DNA of 64,000 bases, taken from Cryptomeria japonica. Lineage: Eukaryota; Streptophyta; Pinopsida; Cupressales; Cupressaceae. How positions within the stretch are numbered: the first letter of the stretch is position 1; the number at the start of each line of letters is the position of its first letter. Both the position numbers and the translations under genes were made by a program. The notes under the pieces are model-generated. The model was not told the DNA's origin, did not search any database, and saw only the letters and a list, made by a program, of their open reading frames with translations. Shown here piece after piece: positions 33,440 to 44,603 of the stretch. Location: contig NC_081414.1 of NCBI RefSeq assembly GCF_030272615.1, forward strand, positions 826,734,896-826,798,895, written 5' to 3'.

Positions 33440-35240
33440 ATTGCCTAAGGAGAAAAGGGTGTGTGTCAATCGACATGACTTACTCCGATGAGGCAATACC
33501 AAAGGTGGAAAATACTAAGTGATTGGTGAAAAGTGTTTAGGTTACACCAATACCCAATGAGAAGGACAAGCCGGGCACGAAGAAGGAGACTTGATCAGGA
33601 TGAGTTACACCGATTGAAGACCAAGTCATTGTTGGTATTATGGATATGTTGCATTAGTTTTTTCATTGATGTCAACACTTATCAACACTTACCCTTCTGA
33701 AGATCTTTGGTTATGTTCACCGGCAAGTTCAGGGACTTATGCATAGTCACTGGTATTTGGTTCACCAATAGGTTATATTGTTCACCGACACTGAGGATGG
33801 CTTGTTATCATTTGGAGATCACTTTGTTATGTCAAAGACATGGTTTGGACACTTGGTTTTGGAGATTTGGTAATTGGTCTAACCAGGTTGACATATTTAT
33901 TGTTACCGGCAAATTGGTCTAGGTTATGGACCGGCACGTGTTGTGGAAATGGTTTAATCAATTAATATTGTTGTTGAGCCGACATGATGCATCATATCTT
34001 GACTTTTTGTAATTGATTTTATTGTAATATTCTTAGTGAGCCGACCTACACATTTGGTCTTAGGTTCTGGTATATATGTAAGATCTCAATTGTGAGATTA
34101 ATATAGTGGTGGTATGTAATAAGGTATTATAAGGTTGTGATATTCAGTATATGCAAATATAAGCAAAGCTACTCATGCAGACATCATTTGAAGATTCAAG
34201 AAAGGTTTGAAGAACGTAATCAAAGCTTAACCAGTACTGAATCTAGCATTGGAGATGCTACTTTGTGCAATACATTACCATTGGATTTAATCATCTAATT
34301 ATAGTTAGTGTGACTCCTATTTTGTGATTGAGTAGTGAGATCTAGGCAGCTGGGCTTTCTGCATGTGCAGACCCCATTTGTAAACACTTACTATCTATAG
34401 TAGTATCATCTGATTGTGGGTAAGGTTTCCAATCATGGTTTTTCCCCTTACAGGGTTTCCATGTACAAGTCTCTGTGTTATGTATTGTGGATATTGTTTC
34501 TCTTTCTATTTCATGCATTAAGTTTCACCCGATACTGTTATTAACTGTTAATCTGTTTACCAACATTAAGTTTGGTTTACCAGTATTAAGTATCAAGTTT
34601 GGTTAAGTTGTATTTGGGTTGAAATTATTCGACAAATGATTCACCCCCCCCCTCTCAGTTGCCTCCAGGTCCTAACAGTCATTGAGATATCATCACCTCA
34701 TCAAGAGAAGACACTTTTTGTTACACCGACACCCGATAAAAAAAACAAAGATAGGTGTGATCAAGGAGATCTCATTGGGGAACCATATGTTGATAGACTG
34801 GAGCAATAAAAGATACATAAATGTGAAGGCGGTGACATCAGGTCATGAAAGAAACATAAAGTGAGTTGTTCCGATGCATGATAAGATGACCTAATGTAAC
34901 AAACAAGATGCAGACCATGGATGAGGACTCATTAGGATAACTTAAACCATTGGAGGAGTGTATTTAGAGTTATGCCAATACCCAATTGGTAGAATGCCAC
35001 GATGGAAAAGAAGGAGGGTATATCAGAATGACCTATATCGATGAGATATAAAGGTAAAGATAAATCCTAGCTAGAAGGTAGATCCATCGGGGAAGTTATA
35101 ACCATCAGAATTATAACAAATGAGTTACAGCGATACCCGATGGAGTGATTGGTGAGACCTATGTTGATGAAAAGGATGGGTGGTGTCAGGTAATTGAACT
35201 ATCGGGAGGAGTTATGATGACTAGCCATTGTGAATCTGAT
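33440..35240 (+). repeat. Leader with repeated motif GAGTTACACCGATACCCGAT, interrupted by solo LTR
   Basis: Degenerate copies of the motif occur near 33476, 33541, 33601, then (after the solo LTR) 34718, 34862, 34972, 35030, 35088, 35121 and 35158. The stretch lies directly upstream of ORF-K copy 2 and was split by the later LTR insertion. It may be the untranslated leader or LTR U3 of the ORF-K element; no LTR partner was found. Confidence 0.55.
33630..34677 (+). mobile_element. Solo LTR with target duplication GTCAT
   Basis: It begins TGTTGGTATT and ends GTCCTAACA. The five bases before it (33625-33629) and after it (34678-34682) are both GTCAT. A TATA-like GGTATATATGTAAG lies near 34068. 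Near the 3' end is GATTCACCCCCCCCCTCTCA, a wording shared with the reverse complement of the LTRs at 42962 and 49718 (CACCCCTCCCCTCTCAGTAC). Loss of the internal part by recombination between two LTRs is the usual origin. Confidence 0.92.
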
Positions 35241-35465
35241 CTTAACGAATCTACCTGCCATTATTAATATAGGCAACAGATAGCTCTGTGCTTACATGAG
35301 GCAAATCATAACACCATTTGAATTGTGTAAATGCTCTTGAAGTATCAAATCTATATATAGAAGCTGGTATAAGGAATTGGCATAGGAAACTTAAGCTAAT
35401 AGAGACATTGGAGCGAAATTAATCTACAAAAATTTGAATTTTAGTAAAGCTTGAGGTATTCAGAT

Positions 35466-38345
35466 ATGGAGGGCTCTAGTTCAAAAGGCAAGAGGAAGAT
35501 CACTGAGGTCTCTGAGAGCGCTTCAAAGAAGTCTAAAGGTGGAGAAGGTGCACAGAAATGAAAGTTAAACCAAGTTATTATTGTTCAAATGAGCTCACCA
35601 AGAGCTAAATCTCAGAGATCTAAGGCCAACCTACCTATCCGTAACTAGTTAGAAGATGATTTCAAGGAAATTGGTGATGTCTGGACTAGGATTAGAGGTC
35701 ACGAGTTGTTCTTGTATCATTATTCAAGAAGGAGTAAGCCGACCCCAATTTCAAACCCATGGACAATGAGATTGGGTAAACTTGTGGTTCCTAACGCCTT
35801 TGTGAATATTCAATTGATGAAAACATTGGCTGGGGCTTATATTGCCATAAAAAGATGCGTTCAATTGTCAAATGGTGATGCATTCATCCGTATCTTAGTA
35901 GCAACCATTCAAGAGGTTTTTGATCTTGGATTTGAATCCGATGTGTCATTGTCTTTTGAGAAATTGGAGGAAGAGTATACAAAGATGGATACTATATACA
36001 ATGGGTGGAATTTGGCTATACATAAGGCTGAGAAAGGAAAGTTAACAAATGAAGATGGGCTCCCATTTGATATCAATATTTTTTAGGCAGTATCTATAAT
36101 ATACATATATGGCATTCGGTCAAGTGGGAGGAGTTGAGGCTTCGGATGTAGCTTGGATAGAAACTTTGGTTCTTTTTGCTGACACACAAATGCATGAGCT
36201 GAGACAATTTGATTATGCTAATTACATTGCTGAGAAGATGCATGAGGGTTTCTTAAGCCTTCATAATAATGCTGACAAGTCTTTCAAGTTCTATTCATTG
36301 TTCATGCATATTATTTTGTTTTATGCACGACAGAGGGGGCCGTGGCCTGAGGAATTGAAGCTAAATATTCATGGCAAGGATGGACAGGAGCAACCAGTAC
36401 AACTATGGGTATCACTATGGGATTCTTGGTTCATGAGATCTCACTATATCAAACTTGAAGAATTCTTAGTGCAACCATTATACAAAGCTTTTGGAGTTTC
36501 TTTTGATGGGTCATTTTCAAAAGAAATCAAAAGATTTCTTAGACCCCATGAACATGGGGATACCAGGGTGAATTAAAATTGGGGTGACTGGTATGTATGC
36601 CATGAATTCACATATGTTAGAGTTTTTGGATTCGAGGGAGCTCCTTATGTGCTACTGAAGCCCACATCTGACAGAATTTCCTACCTGGAGATTGTGAGGC
36701 AAATGAGTGTCTCAAATGCACAACATTTCGGGGGTGCCCACAAGCAAGTTTTCTTGCTTGGGACTTTACATTTTGGTGAATTCACTATTGTATCTACAAA
36801 GGCATATGAAATAATTGACAAGAGGTTAATAGAAGATTATAACCTCTATGAGAACACAAGCCGAAAGAATTATGACTCGGAGGGTTATATCCACCTAAGC
36901 AGAAAAAGGCAAAATCTGGGTGATTATTTTCATGAGCACGTTGAAGCCTTGGATATCTTCAGAAACAAGGAATTCGAGGATGCTATGAAGATCTTTTAGG
37001 ACTTGAACTAGAGACTAGTAGAAAAAAGACAAAGATTGCAGGAGATGGAAGAAGAAGAAGGAGCTGAGAGTGAGTCAGGAGAGAATGAGGCTGTCTCAAG
37101 ATTTAGGAGGTCTGAAAGGGAGGAGGAGCCTAAAGCACAGGACCTAACTGTGGCTAGGATGGATGCCGATGTTGATGTTAGGTTGGAAGAGCACACTTCT
37201 TTTGTGTTTGATGATGAATTCATCAAATCAAAGGAGTTTAAATAATTCTTATATCACTTCAAAGGAAAGAGGCTAAGAGAAGCCATGCCTGATATAACAC
37301 TAGAAAATGAGGCAGAGATGCTTAGAAAACTGAAGGTTGATATCGATGCAGAAGTAGAAGGCATGACAAAGGGGAAGGAAACTTCTTGTTGAGGTAATAG
37401 TGCATCCTTTATTTTTGATAGCCTATTGCATTCAGATAAGAAGGACTTCAAGTTAAACATTTAGGGCGTGAATGACATCTTCATTGGATCAAGATATGAT
37501 CTAGATGATGAGGCTATGCATTTGTGGGCCCTCTATCCTCCAAATAAGAGGCCAAAGATCATAGACATGGACAAAGATTTTGGACACATGATGAAGTTAA
37601 AGGTTGGTGAAGTGGATCCCATGATCACAATAGATATGGGAGTTGATATTTCAAAGTTAAATAAAGCACAAATGAAGATGCTGGTAAAAGAAGTACGAAA
37701 ATATAAATCATTATATGAGGAACTCTTAAGAAGCAGGGGCTAGCCTGTACCCCAGATAGTAGATGAATCCAAACTCAAAAGGAAGTGCAAAGAATTGTAC
37801 AAGGAAAACAAGAAGTTGAAGGAGAGAATGCAGAACATAAGGACAGAAACAACATCTGTCCTACTGTCTAAATGATTTGAGAATCTATAGAAGATATTGG
37901 AGGAATTCTGGACTATCTACTAGAGAAACAAGGATAACACAGTGTTGCACCGGAGGATCCTTGATAGGTTAAACATGCTACTGCAAGCTCAGACACTAGG
38001 TGACAAAAGGATCAATAATGTTAAAAAATTGATTGACACTCATGAAGGATTCCCAAGAGAGTTAAAAATTGAATATCAGGAGTGTAAGGGTATTGTCAAT
38101 CATGGATTCTCAAGTGTGGTAGATGATACAAGGGCAATAAAGGACAAAAATTAGTGGATCATCGAATGCAAATCCCTACTCAGTTCAGCCCTTAGTGTTG
38201 CATGTGTGGATACGTTGGATATGAATGAAATAGGGGAACAAGTTGAGAATTTTGTTACAGTAGAGATAGCGGTCAGAGACATTATCTTCAATGCCTGTAC
38301 ATATAAAGATGAGGGATATCTTTGACATATCCAAAAATGTGTTCA
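35466..38345 (+). pseudogene. ORF-K copy 2, unknown retroelement-associated protein, decayed
   Basis: A coding region of about 950 codons from ATG 35466. There is one frameshift near 36090, then a single frame to about 38345 with a dozen stops. The N-terminus is Ser/Lys-rich (EGSSSKGKRKITEVSESASK). Next come LGKLVVPNAFVNIQLMKTLA and IQEVFDLGFESDVSLSFEKL (~35780-35970). A middle domain (36109-36990) has FYSLFMHIILFYARQRGPW, LWVSLWDSWFMRSHYIKL and FTYVRVFGF. The C-terminal third is acidic then coiled coil (KRKCKELYKENKKLKERMQ, ~37780). Copy 1 at 15550-18990 shares all main blocks. Stops are mostly TAG/TAA/TGA one transition from Gln, Arg or Trp. It has no recognised catalytic motif. Most likely a structural protein of a non-autonomous element. 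Confidence 0.65.
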
Positions 38346-38377
38346 ACGACTGGATGAAAAGAATTAGTCTATCTCAT

Positions 38378-38770
38378 TGTATTTTGTTTTGTTTATATAA
38401 ATTAGGGAGTCAATTAGGTTTTTGTTAGTTTTAGTTTTTACTAATGAAAGGGTACGTTCTTTCATTCATATCTTTTGAGTCATATATATAGAGAGAGTCA
38501 TTTTCTATTCTAGAGGGGAGAAAATGAAAAGAAAATTGTTATCTTTCAAATGGTCTGTTGGAACCAGTAGTGTTATGTAAAGCAGGTCTATAGAAATGAA
38601 AATCCATTTTGTGCAAGGAAATGTATCATGAAGTATCTACGATTCTGCAGTTTTTGTACACCCATTGTTCCAATAAATTAATATACAAGATTTGCTGCTT
38701 TTTATCTTCAGCCCATTTCATGTTATATGATGTTGATAAGTTAAAATCCCTTGGATAAATCTGAATAAGG
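38378..38770 (+). repeat. Flanking module R, copy beside ORF-K copy 2
   Basis: Directly follows ORF-K copy 2 and matches 14690-15110 (plus) and 14210-14600 (minus). It contains AGGTTTTTGTTAGTTTTAG, ACTAATGAAAGGGT and a TATA-like CATATATATAGAGAGAGTC (~38471), then AGTATCTACGATTCTGCAG and TTGGATAAATCTGA at the end. Confidence 0.65.
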
Positions 38771-39200
38771 TTTGTTGTAGTGTTTTATCACTTGTTGTTA
38801 TATAGATAACAAGATTGTTTTTTTTTGCTCTTATAACATACATTGAAGTCATTGCAGTGATAGTCTTGCATACCTGTGATTTTTCTAAAACTGTCTCCAA
38901 GGACCACAAATATTTGTCCATTAAATAACATGTAAATTCTCAGATAAGGCACTACTCTATTGTTAGTTTTCTATGAATAATTTTGGTGTGCACAAATTCC
39001 TCACTATAAAGAAGTCTCTTTGTGCTTTCGAGATTAAGGTATACCCGCCTAGGTCTAGTGGATCCTAAAGTGTAGAGGAATTTGGTCTTTGACCATTCTT
39101 GTTCATTGGCCAAGGCTGAGAAATCCGTAGGAGATTTGGCAAAGCTCTAGGATTTCCAATCTATGGTTTTGGGAACCAATAGGTTCTTTGAGTGAATTTT
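38771..39200. repeat. Second flanking module (38985-39200) and spacer
   Basis: 38995-39130 matches, in reverse complement, 13930-14040. Shared words are ACCCGCCT, CCTAAAGTGTAGAGGAATTTG and TTCATTGGCCAAGGCTGA against the reverse of TTGGCGAACAAATGGGAATG. In both places it lies outside module R, so the order ORF-K, R, second module is conserved. Confidence 0.6.
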
Positions 39201-40439
39201 GAGTAATTGCCTAAAAACCAATTGGAAGCAACTATTGAGTACAAATTGATAGGGAGCACTCCAAGAGAGTTTGATTGTTTTGACTTGTTAAAGGACAAGT
39301 GAAGAGTGATAGGAGCCCACTAAAACATTATCCAACTACCTTTTGAGTAACATGTGACTCTCTTTGAGAACCTCTCCCCATCACCCATGAGGAGCTACAA
39401 GATATCGTTTATTATTATTCTCTGAAATTATATGAGATGTTGCAATGATATTGAATAAGGGAGGTTATAAAAGGAAGTTAAAAATAGGTTATGTATCATC
39501 TTTTCCAAAATAGGCAATGAAAATATGAATACAATTATTACACTTGTGGAACTCATAGCAAAGAGAAAGTAGGCTTGAAAAACAAGTTATGTATCATCTT
39601 TTTTATGAACTCAACAAAGAAATGTTGGATAATTTATTAATACAATTCACCATTGCATTATTATAAAATTGTTGGGAGTGGATGCATAAAAGGTTGAGCT
39701 TGATTGACATTTATTTCGATTCATAGTTTGTAATCAAAGTAAATCATTAGATGTAGAAGTCAACAAAGATAGTTAATCATCCAATCATCAACACACATAA
39801 AGAACAATCATAACACAAGTAAATGGACCAGCAACAACATCATTTCTATTTGAGTTGCTCCCTCTAGATGTGAGCTTGTTGTAGCTAACCATTCAACACT
39901 TCTAACTCAAGCCAACTCTACGGGTGATATCTCATCTTGGGAATTGTATATAGCAACATTGGAATTGATATCCGAAGTATAGAATATAGAATATGAGATA
40001 GAGAACAATTTCATGCACATAGAATCAAAAGACAATTTTTTTTATTTTTCACCATATATATTGAAATCCTCCAATTTCTTACCGAGCTAGAATAGAAACT
40101 CAATTGTGCTACAATAATTTTATTTTATTTGTTGTCATATATATTGGAATTCTTGAATTTGATGTTATAGAACAATTTCATGCACATACAATCAAAAAAA
40201 TATTTTTTTTCACCATATATAATGAAATGCTAACAACAATTTCAAAATAGGGAAGATAAGAGTATCGGTTGCTATCAACAATTTTTATTTTTGTTCGGTA
40301 AATCTATATTTTATATTAATTCTGAAAATGTTTGTATTCTAAAAGAAAAACGTCGATGGCTAGTCGACTAGACTCTCAAAGCCGATATACATAATGGTCC
40401 ATACATAACACATTCAAAAACATTTAAAAAAAAAACACA
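39201..40439. other. AT-rich intergenic stretch, no gene seen
   Basis: No coding motif. Words such as CACCATATATA and GAACAATTTCATGCACATA recur near 40000-40060 and 40160-40220, a small local duplication. Confidence 0.45.
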
Positions 40440-41200
40440 ATCCTTGCTTCAAAAAAGGCTGTACATGTTCCATCTCCCTACTCCACGTGAACAATGACCA
40501 TGCCCTCTTCCACATCCATCACTTCCATGTTCCTAACTTGGTTCATTTCTATCTCCCTATTGGAGCCTTCACCGAACTGCAACACATGACCCTTCTTAGC
40601 TATTCCTCTTCCACAAGGTTGACCTCGTCATTTTGTGAATGCAAGAACCATTCGTTGTACAAGTGCTCTATATTCTAACCAAGGTCCCCATTTTTCCATC
40701 TCCACATGCGCTTGCTAGACATTGACCATCTCAAGGTATTGCACAATACCATACATTCCATCTTGTGCTACACTTCTTCTCGCCCCTTTATCCAATGTGA
40801 CGCTCTAGAGCAAGAATGATCGCAAGGGAGGAGTGAGTTCACTCACATGAATCCACGTTCTGTCCACACTTTCAAAGTCATCCATGTCTAATTCCAAACC
40901 TAATAAAGCTTCCATTCCCCCTAGTGATTCCTTCTTCACACACCTGTTCATGATTTCTCTGACTTTCACAATAGGTCGAAGCTCTAGATACCATGCCATA
41001 AACATAGACACTATGTCCGCATTCGTTCTGTACTTCCATCCACCATCTACATACTCAGGTCCAAGGATCAACTTCACCGCAGAAAGGAATGCGGTCTTCA
41101 CAAATGAACAAGTTCATCAACCTATCATCACTTATTCCTCCCCAAAATATGACATGTGTTTTGCTTGTCTCTAAAGAAAAGTTGGCCTCCATATTTGAAA
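40440..41200 (-). pseudogene. Unknown decayed ORF
   Basis: The minus-strand frame 41101-40805 is open for 98 codons (FLSAVKLILGPEYVDGGWKY, then MFMAWYLELRPIVKVREIMN) and reads on through stops to about 40440 (YGIVQYLEMVNV, EMEKWGPWLEYRALVQRM, VEEGMVIVHVE). The composition looks protein-like and long-range. I do not recognise the family. The Trp-rich pattern and position beside other elements suggest another element-borne protein of the ORF-H/ORF-K kind, but no block alignment could be made by eye. Confidence 0.35.
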
Positions 41201-41525
41201 TTGAGATACATGTAATTCCAAAATGGACATGCAAATTTGTCAGACTAACATTGATGTCTATAAATTATTTGAATTTTTATCAACCTATGCGTTAATTTTT
41301 TAGTTTTTTCTAATAAGTAAATTCATCTACCTTATGTTCCATGTTATTCTAGAATCTAAGTACTTTTATTTTGCACCATAGTCTGTGGACATTTTTATAC
41401 ACTTACACATATCCATATCATGCTATCCTACAATGACCTTGGATTCATATGATGCACACAACTAATAGAAAGTTTCATTCCGATATCGACTAACAAGGTG
41501 TGTTATGCGTTTTCATGCATGACCA

Positions 41526-41776
41526 CTCCAAAACGGTAGTATACAATGACTAACACGCCTGCTAGTCGCACGTTTTACACCGTCAATTTTGTAATTAATA
41601 GGCAACGATTGACTAACACAATGCTAACACATTGTATGATAGGTGCTCCAAAGCGGACCTTTCCTACAACGTGTTAACAACAGGTTAGTCAATCACAGCC
41701 GTTAATTACAAAATCGATGGTGTAAAATGCTCTACTAGCACACGTGTTAGTAAATCCATACTATCGTTTTGGAGCC
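41526..41776. repeat. Foldback (MITE-like) element, ~125-bp inverted arms
   Basis: The left arm begins CTCCAAAACGGTAGTAT and runs to about 41650. The right arm is its reverse complement with differences, ending ATACTATCGTTTTGGAGCC at 41776. Inner shared words are TTTTACACCGTCAATTTTG against CATCGATTTTGTAATTAAC (reversed), and GCTCCAAAGCGGACC at the centre. There is almost no loop. It codes for nothing. Confidence 0.8.
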
Positions 41777-42714
41777 GGGTCCGAATAGACACATTTGCTT
41801 CTACTCCGCTCCCCACTGTGTGGGCTAGGGCTTCAAAGCCATTAATATGCAGAGTTAAGTTAATATTGCATGTTAAAGCTACAAAGAAGTTGATTTTTTT
41901 AATGTATTTGATTAAGTATATTAAATTTTGTATTTATCTTATTTTTAATAAATCTATTTATGTAAATATATTTTGATTGAGATAAAGTGTATTAGTTTAT
42001 AAGTTTTATTTTCTGGCTCCAAAATGGACCTTTCGTACAGTGTGTTAGCGATAGGTTATTCATTTTGGAGCTAGAATAGATGCGCCTGCATCTCAGGAAG
42101 TATGATGAGAAAAGGCACCCTTATGAATGGAAGAAGTTCATGTTTGATTATTAATCTTTTGTATCCTGAAGAGGAAGTAAAAATTAAAAATAATGGAAAG
42201 TTACACTATCGGGCTAAGTCACCCCGATAAAAACACTTAGGAAATAAATACTAGCTTTTGATTGGCGTATCATATACCGATAAGCATGCATGGAAATCCA
42301 AGATTAGACCTATCGGCATCAATCTCGCTGATTATAGTATGGAGTCAACAATGGTTATATCAAAGAAGCATATACCAATAATGCTCATCGGTATAGTGAA
42401 CATAACCGACAAAAGCATAAAATTGTCTTGCCAATAATCGATGAGGCTATCGATAAGACTTATACTGAAAATCACAATAGTGAAAAAGTCCATTGGTGAA
42501 GGTTGTATCGAAAAGAAAGTCATCGGGGAAATAATGTTAGTCGCTCCCTCATTTTGCACCGTCGAGCCTTTCGTACAACGCGATAACAATGTGTTAGACA
42601 TTTGCAACCATTTATTGCAAAATTGATGATAAATCCATTCTGCCATTTTGGAACCAAAACATATGCGTCCATTTTGGAGCCAGAAAAGCTTCACCCAGAC
42701 AAGACCGACCAATT
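41777..42714. other. Repeat debris, no gene seen
   Basis: Includes a fragment at 42190-42540 with CCGATAA/TATCGGT words like the leader at 33355-33500, for example AAGTCACCCCGATAA against AAGTCATCCCGATAA. It also includes copies of the motif ATTTTGGAGCC..AGATGCGYC at 42052-42085 and 42645-42690. Confidence 0.45.
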
Positions 42715-42957
42715 TCCTAACACCACTTCTAACCCTAATGCGGCTAACCCTAACCCGCCTTCTAATCCTAACCCGCCTACTAACCCTACTATTGTAACCC
42801 TAACCCACCTTCTAACCCTAACGTCGCTAACCCTAACCCACCTTCTAACCCTAACACTGCTAACCTTGACCTGCCTTCTAACCCTAACGTGGCTTGTAAC
42901 CCTAACACGACTAACTGTAACACGAAAACCTAACACACATTCTAACCATGGGGCGAC
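42715..42957. repeat. Telomere-like minisatellite, ~33-bp unit
   Basis: Units of the form CTTCTAACCCTAAC, then a variable NNNGC, then TAACCCTAACCCRC repeat about six times with decay. The CCCTAA words read as TTAGGG on the other strand, and the pattern is not the plain plant TTTAGGG array. The LTR element at 42962 is inserted in it; the sequence resumes as CTTCTAACCC at 50902. Confidence 0.75.
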
Positions 42958-42961
42958 TTCT

Positions 42962-44147
42962 TGTTAGGCCCAATATGGATTGCTAATGTACTGAGAGGGG
43001 AGGGGTGAATCAGTACTTCAAATCTTTTCTTCAACAATAACTTTACTGTTAAGCATAAACTGAAAACTGCTGTAACATAATATAATGCTAAAATAAATAA
43101 ATAACAATCATACATGATTCACTCCATAGAACACATATTTTGGTTACGCAGAAACTCCTTGTTAGAGAGAAAAATTGTGGTGGGGATGGCACCCACAACT
43201 TCACTACTGCAATAATAAAGGTTGCTCGGTTCGAGCTACATGTTTAGCTATTTCTGATAGCTTAACCTGTTAGGAGTATCAAGATCTTTAGATCTACCTT
43301 GCTAAAGGATTTTACAACACATATTCTAAATGCTGCACCTGGTTAAAGGCTTTACAATTTATAGACTTTGTTAGAGTCTTTTACCCTGTTAGGGGTTTCT
43401 CTTACAACTCAAAATATTACAATCAAAATCTTACAAAATATCTACAACTTCATATCTGAAATGTTATAGCAGATTCTATGTTCTCAAAATGAAATTACCT
43501 TGCTTATAGCATACCTCAGTAAACCATAAATTAACTCGGTAAACCTATCTGTTTACTATGTTCCTTTACTATTCTCTAAAATCCTTCTTGGTGACCTCTG
43601 TGTATCTCTGTCAATCGTAACAGTCATAACACTTAGTGCTTTCCCATGATTTTGCTTTTCACACATGTCTTCCTTCACACACATATATTTGATCCTCAAT
43701 TCATGCTGTATAAATAGATCTCTTGTAACAATGATCCTGTTCATGCTTCGATCTTACAAACATGATTCATCGAATGAATAACCATACAAATTATTTCATT
43801 GGATAGATGTCCTCAAAATCATATAAAATCTATAAGTGCATTTTCCAATGTGTTAACGGTTCCTTGTTCCTCAATCTTGTAACATGTTTCCCATATGTGT
43901 CTAGGTTCAATGAATCTAGTAACATGTTTCACTCGGTGTGTATTATGTTGGTATACCATCTTTTCTGCTTGGTAGTCATAGAACGTTACTCAATAGACAA
44001 CTCAGTGTATACTAAACTTTGTGACTTGTAACTTCTGTAACCGATTGCTCTATGCTTACCAACTGAATATTTCGGTAGTAATAACCAACTAGAGTATATA
44101 GAATGACTTTGGACATAAAACTAATGACAACTTAGTAAATAGTAACA
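42962..44147 (-). repeat. 3' LTR (left copy)
   Basis: 1186 bases, aligned along its length with 49718-50901. Its ends TGTTAG..AGTAACA carry the standard TG/CA termini. On the minus strand the wording TATAAA-like GTCTATAAATTGTAAA (~43350-43365) corresponds to the putative TATA of the other copy. Confidence 0.93.
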
Positions 44148-44160
44148 ATCTCCCCTTTTG
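44148..44160 (-). promoter_or_regulatory. Polypurine tract
   Basis: On the minus strand CAAAAGGGGAGAT runs directly into the LTR. This fixes the element's orientation. Confidence 0.85.
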
Positions 44161-44603
44161 ACATTAGTTTTGAAATGTTTGACAAAACTTCTTTCAAAGT
44201 CATAACTCAAAAAATCTATATACCTACAAAATTTGACTAAACTAACAGTGTATACAATTGTCAATAGATAGTATACTCAGATATACTCCCCTTATCAATA
44301 TACTGTACATAACTCTAATTTTGCATGCACTGTGATCTATATTTTGTATTCATTGCTCGATTCACTGCTCCCCCTGTCAAAATTGTCTGTATACTCGAAT
44401 ATGTTGATCTGCTCGGTATACTCCTCTTGTATACACTATACTCCCCCTTTTTGACAAACATCAAAACTAGTTACCATTCGGTGGAGGCAACTAGTCAAAA
44501 ATGGATTTATACTTTGTTCTTGCATCAATGAGAGCGGCAGAGAGTGCATCCTTGACACTATCCATGAGTGAATTCTGAGTTGTAATATCAGCTAACAATG
44601 AAA

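Noticed and set aside
42715-42957. True telomere end
   Set aside because: Units are 33 bases, degenerate and not pure TTTAGGG, and unrelated sequence lies on both sides.
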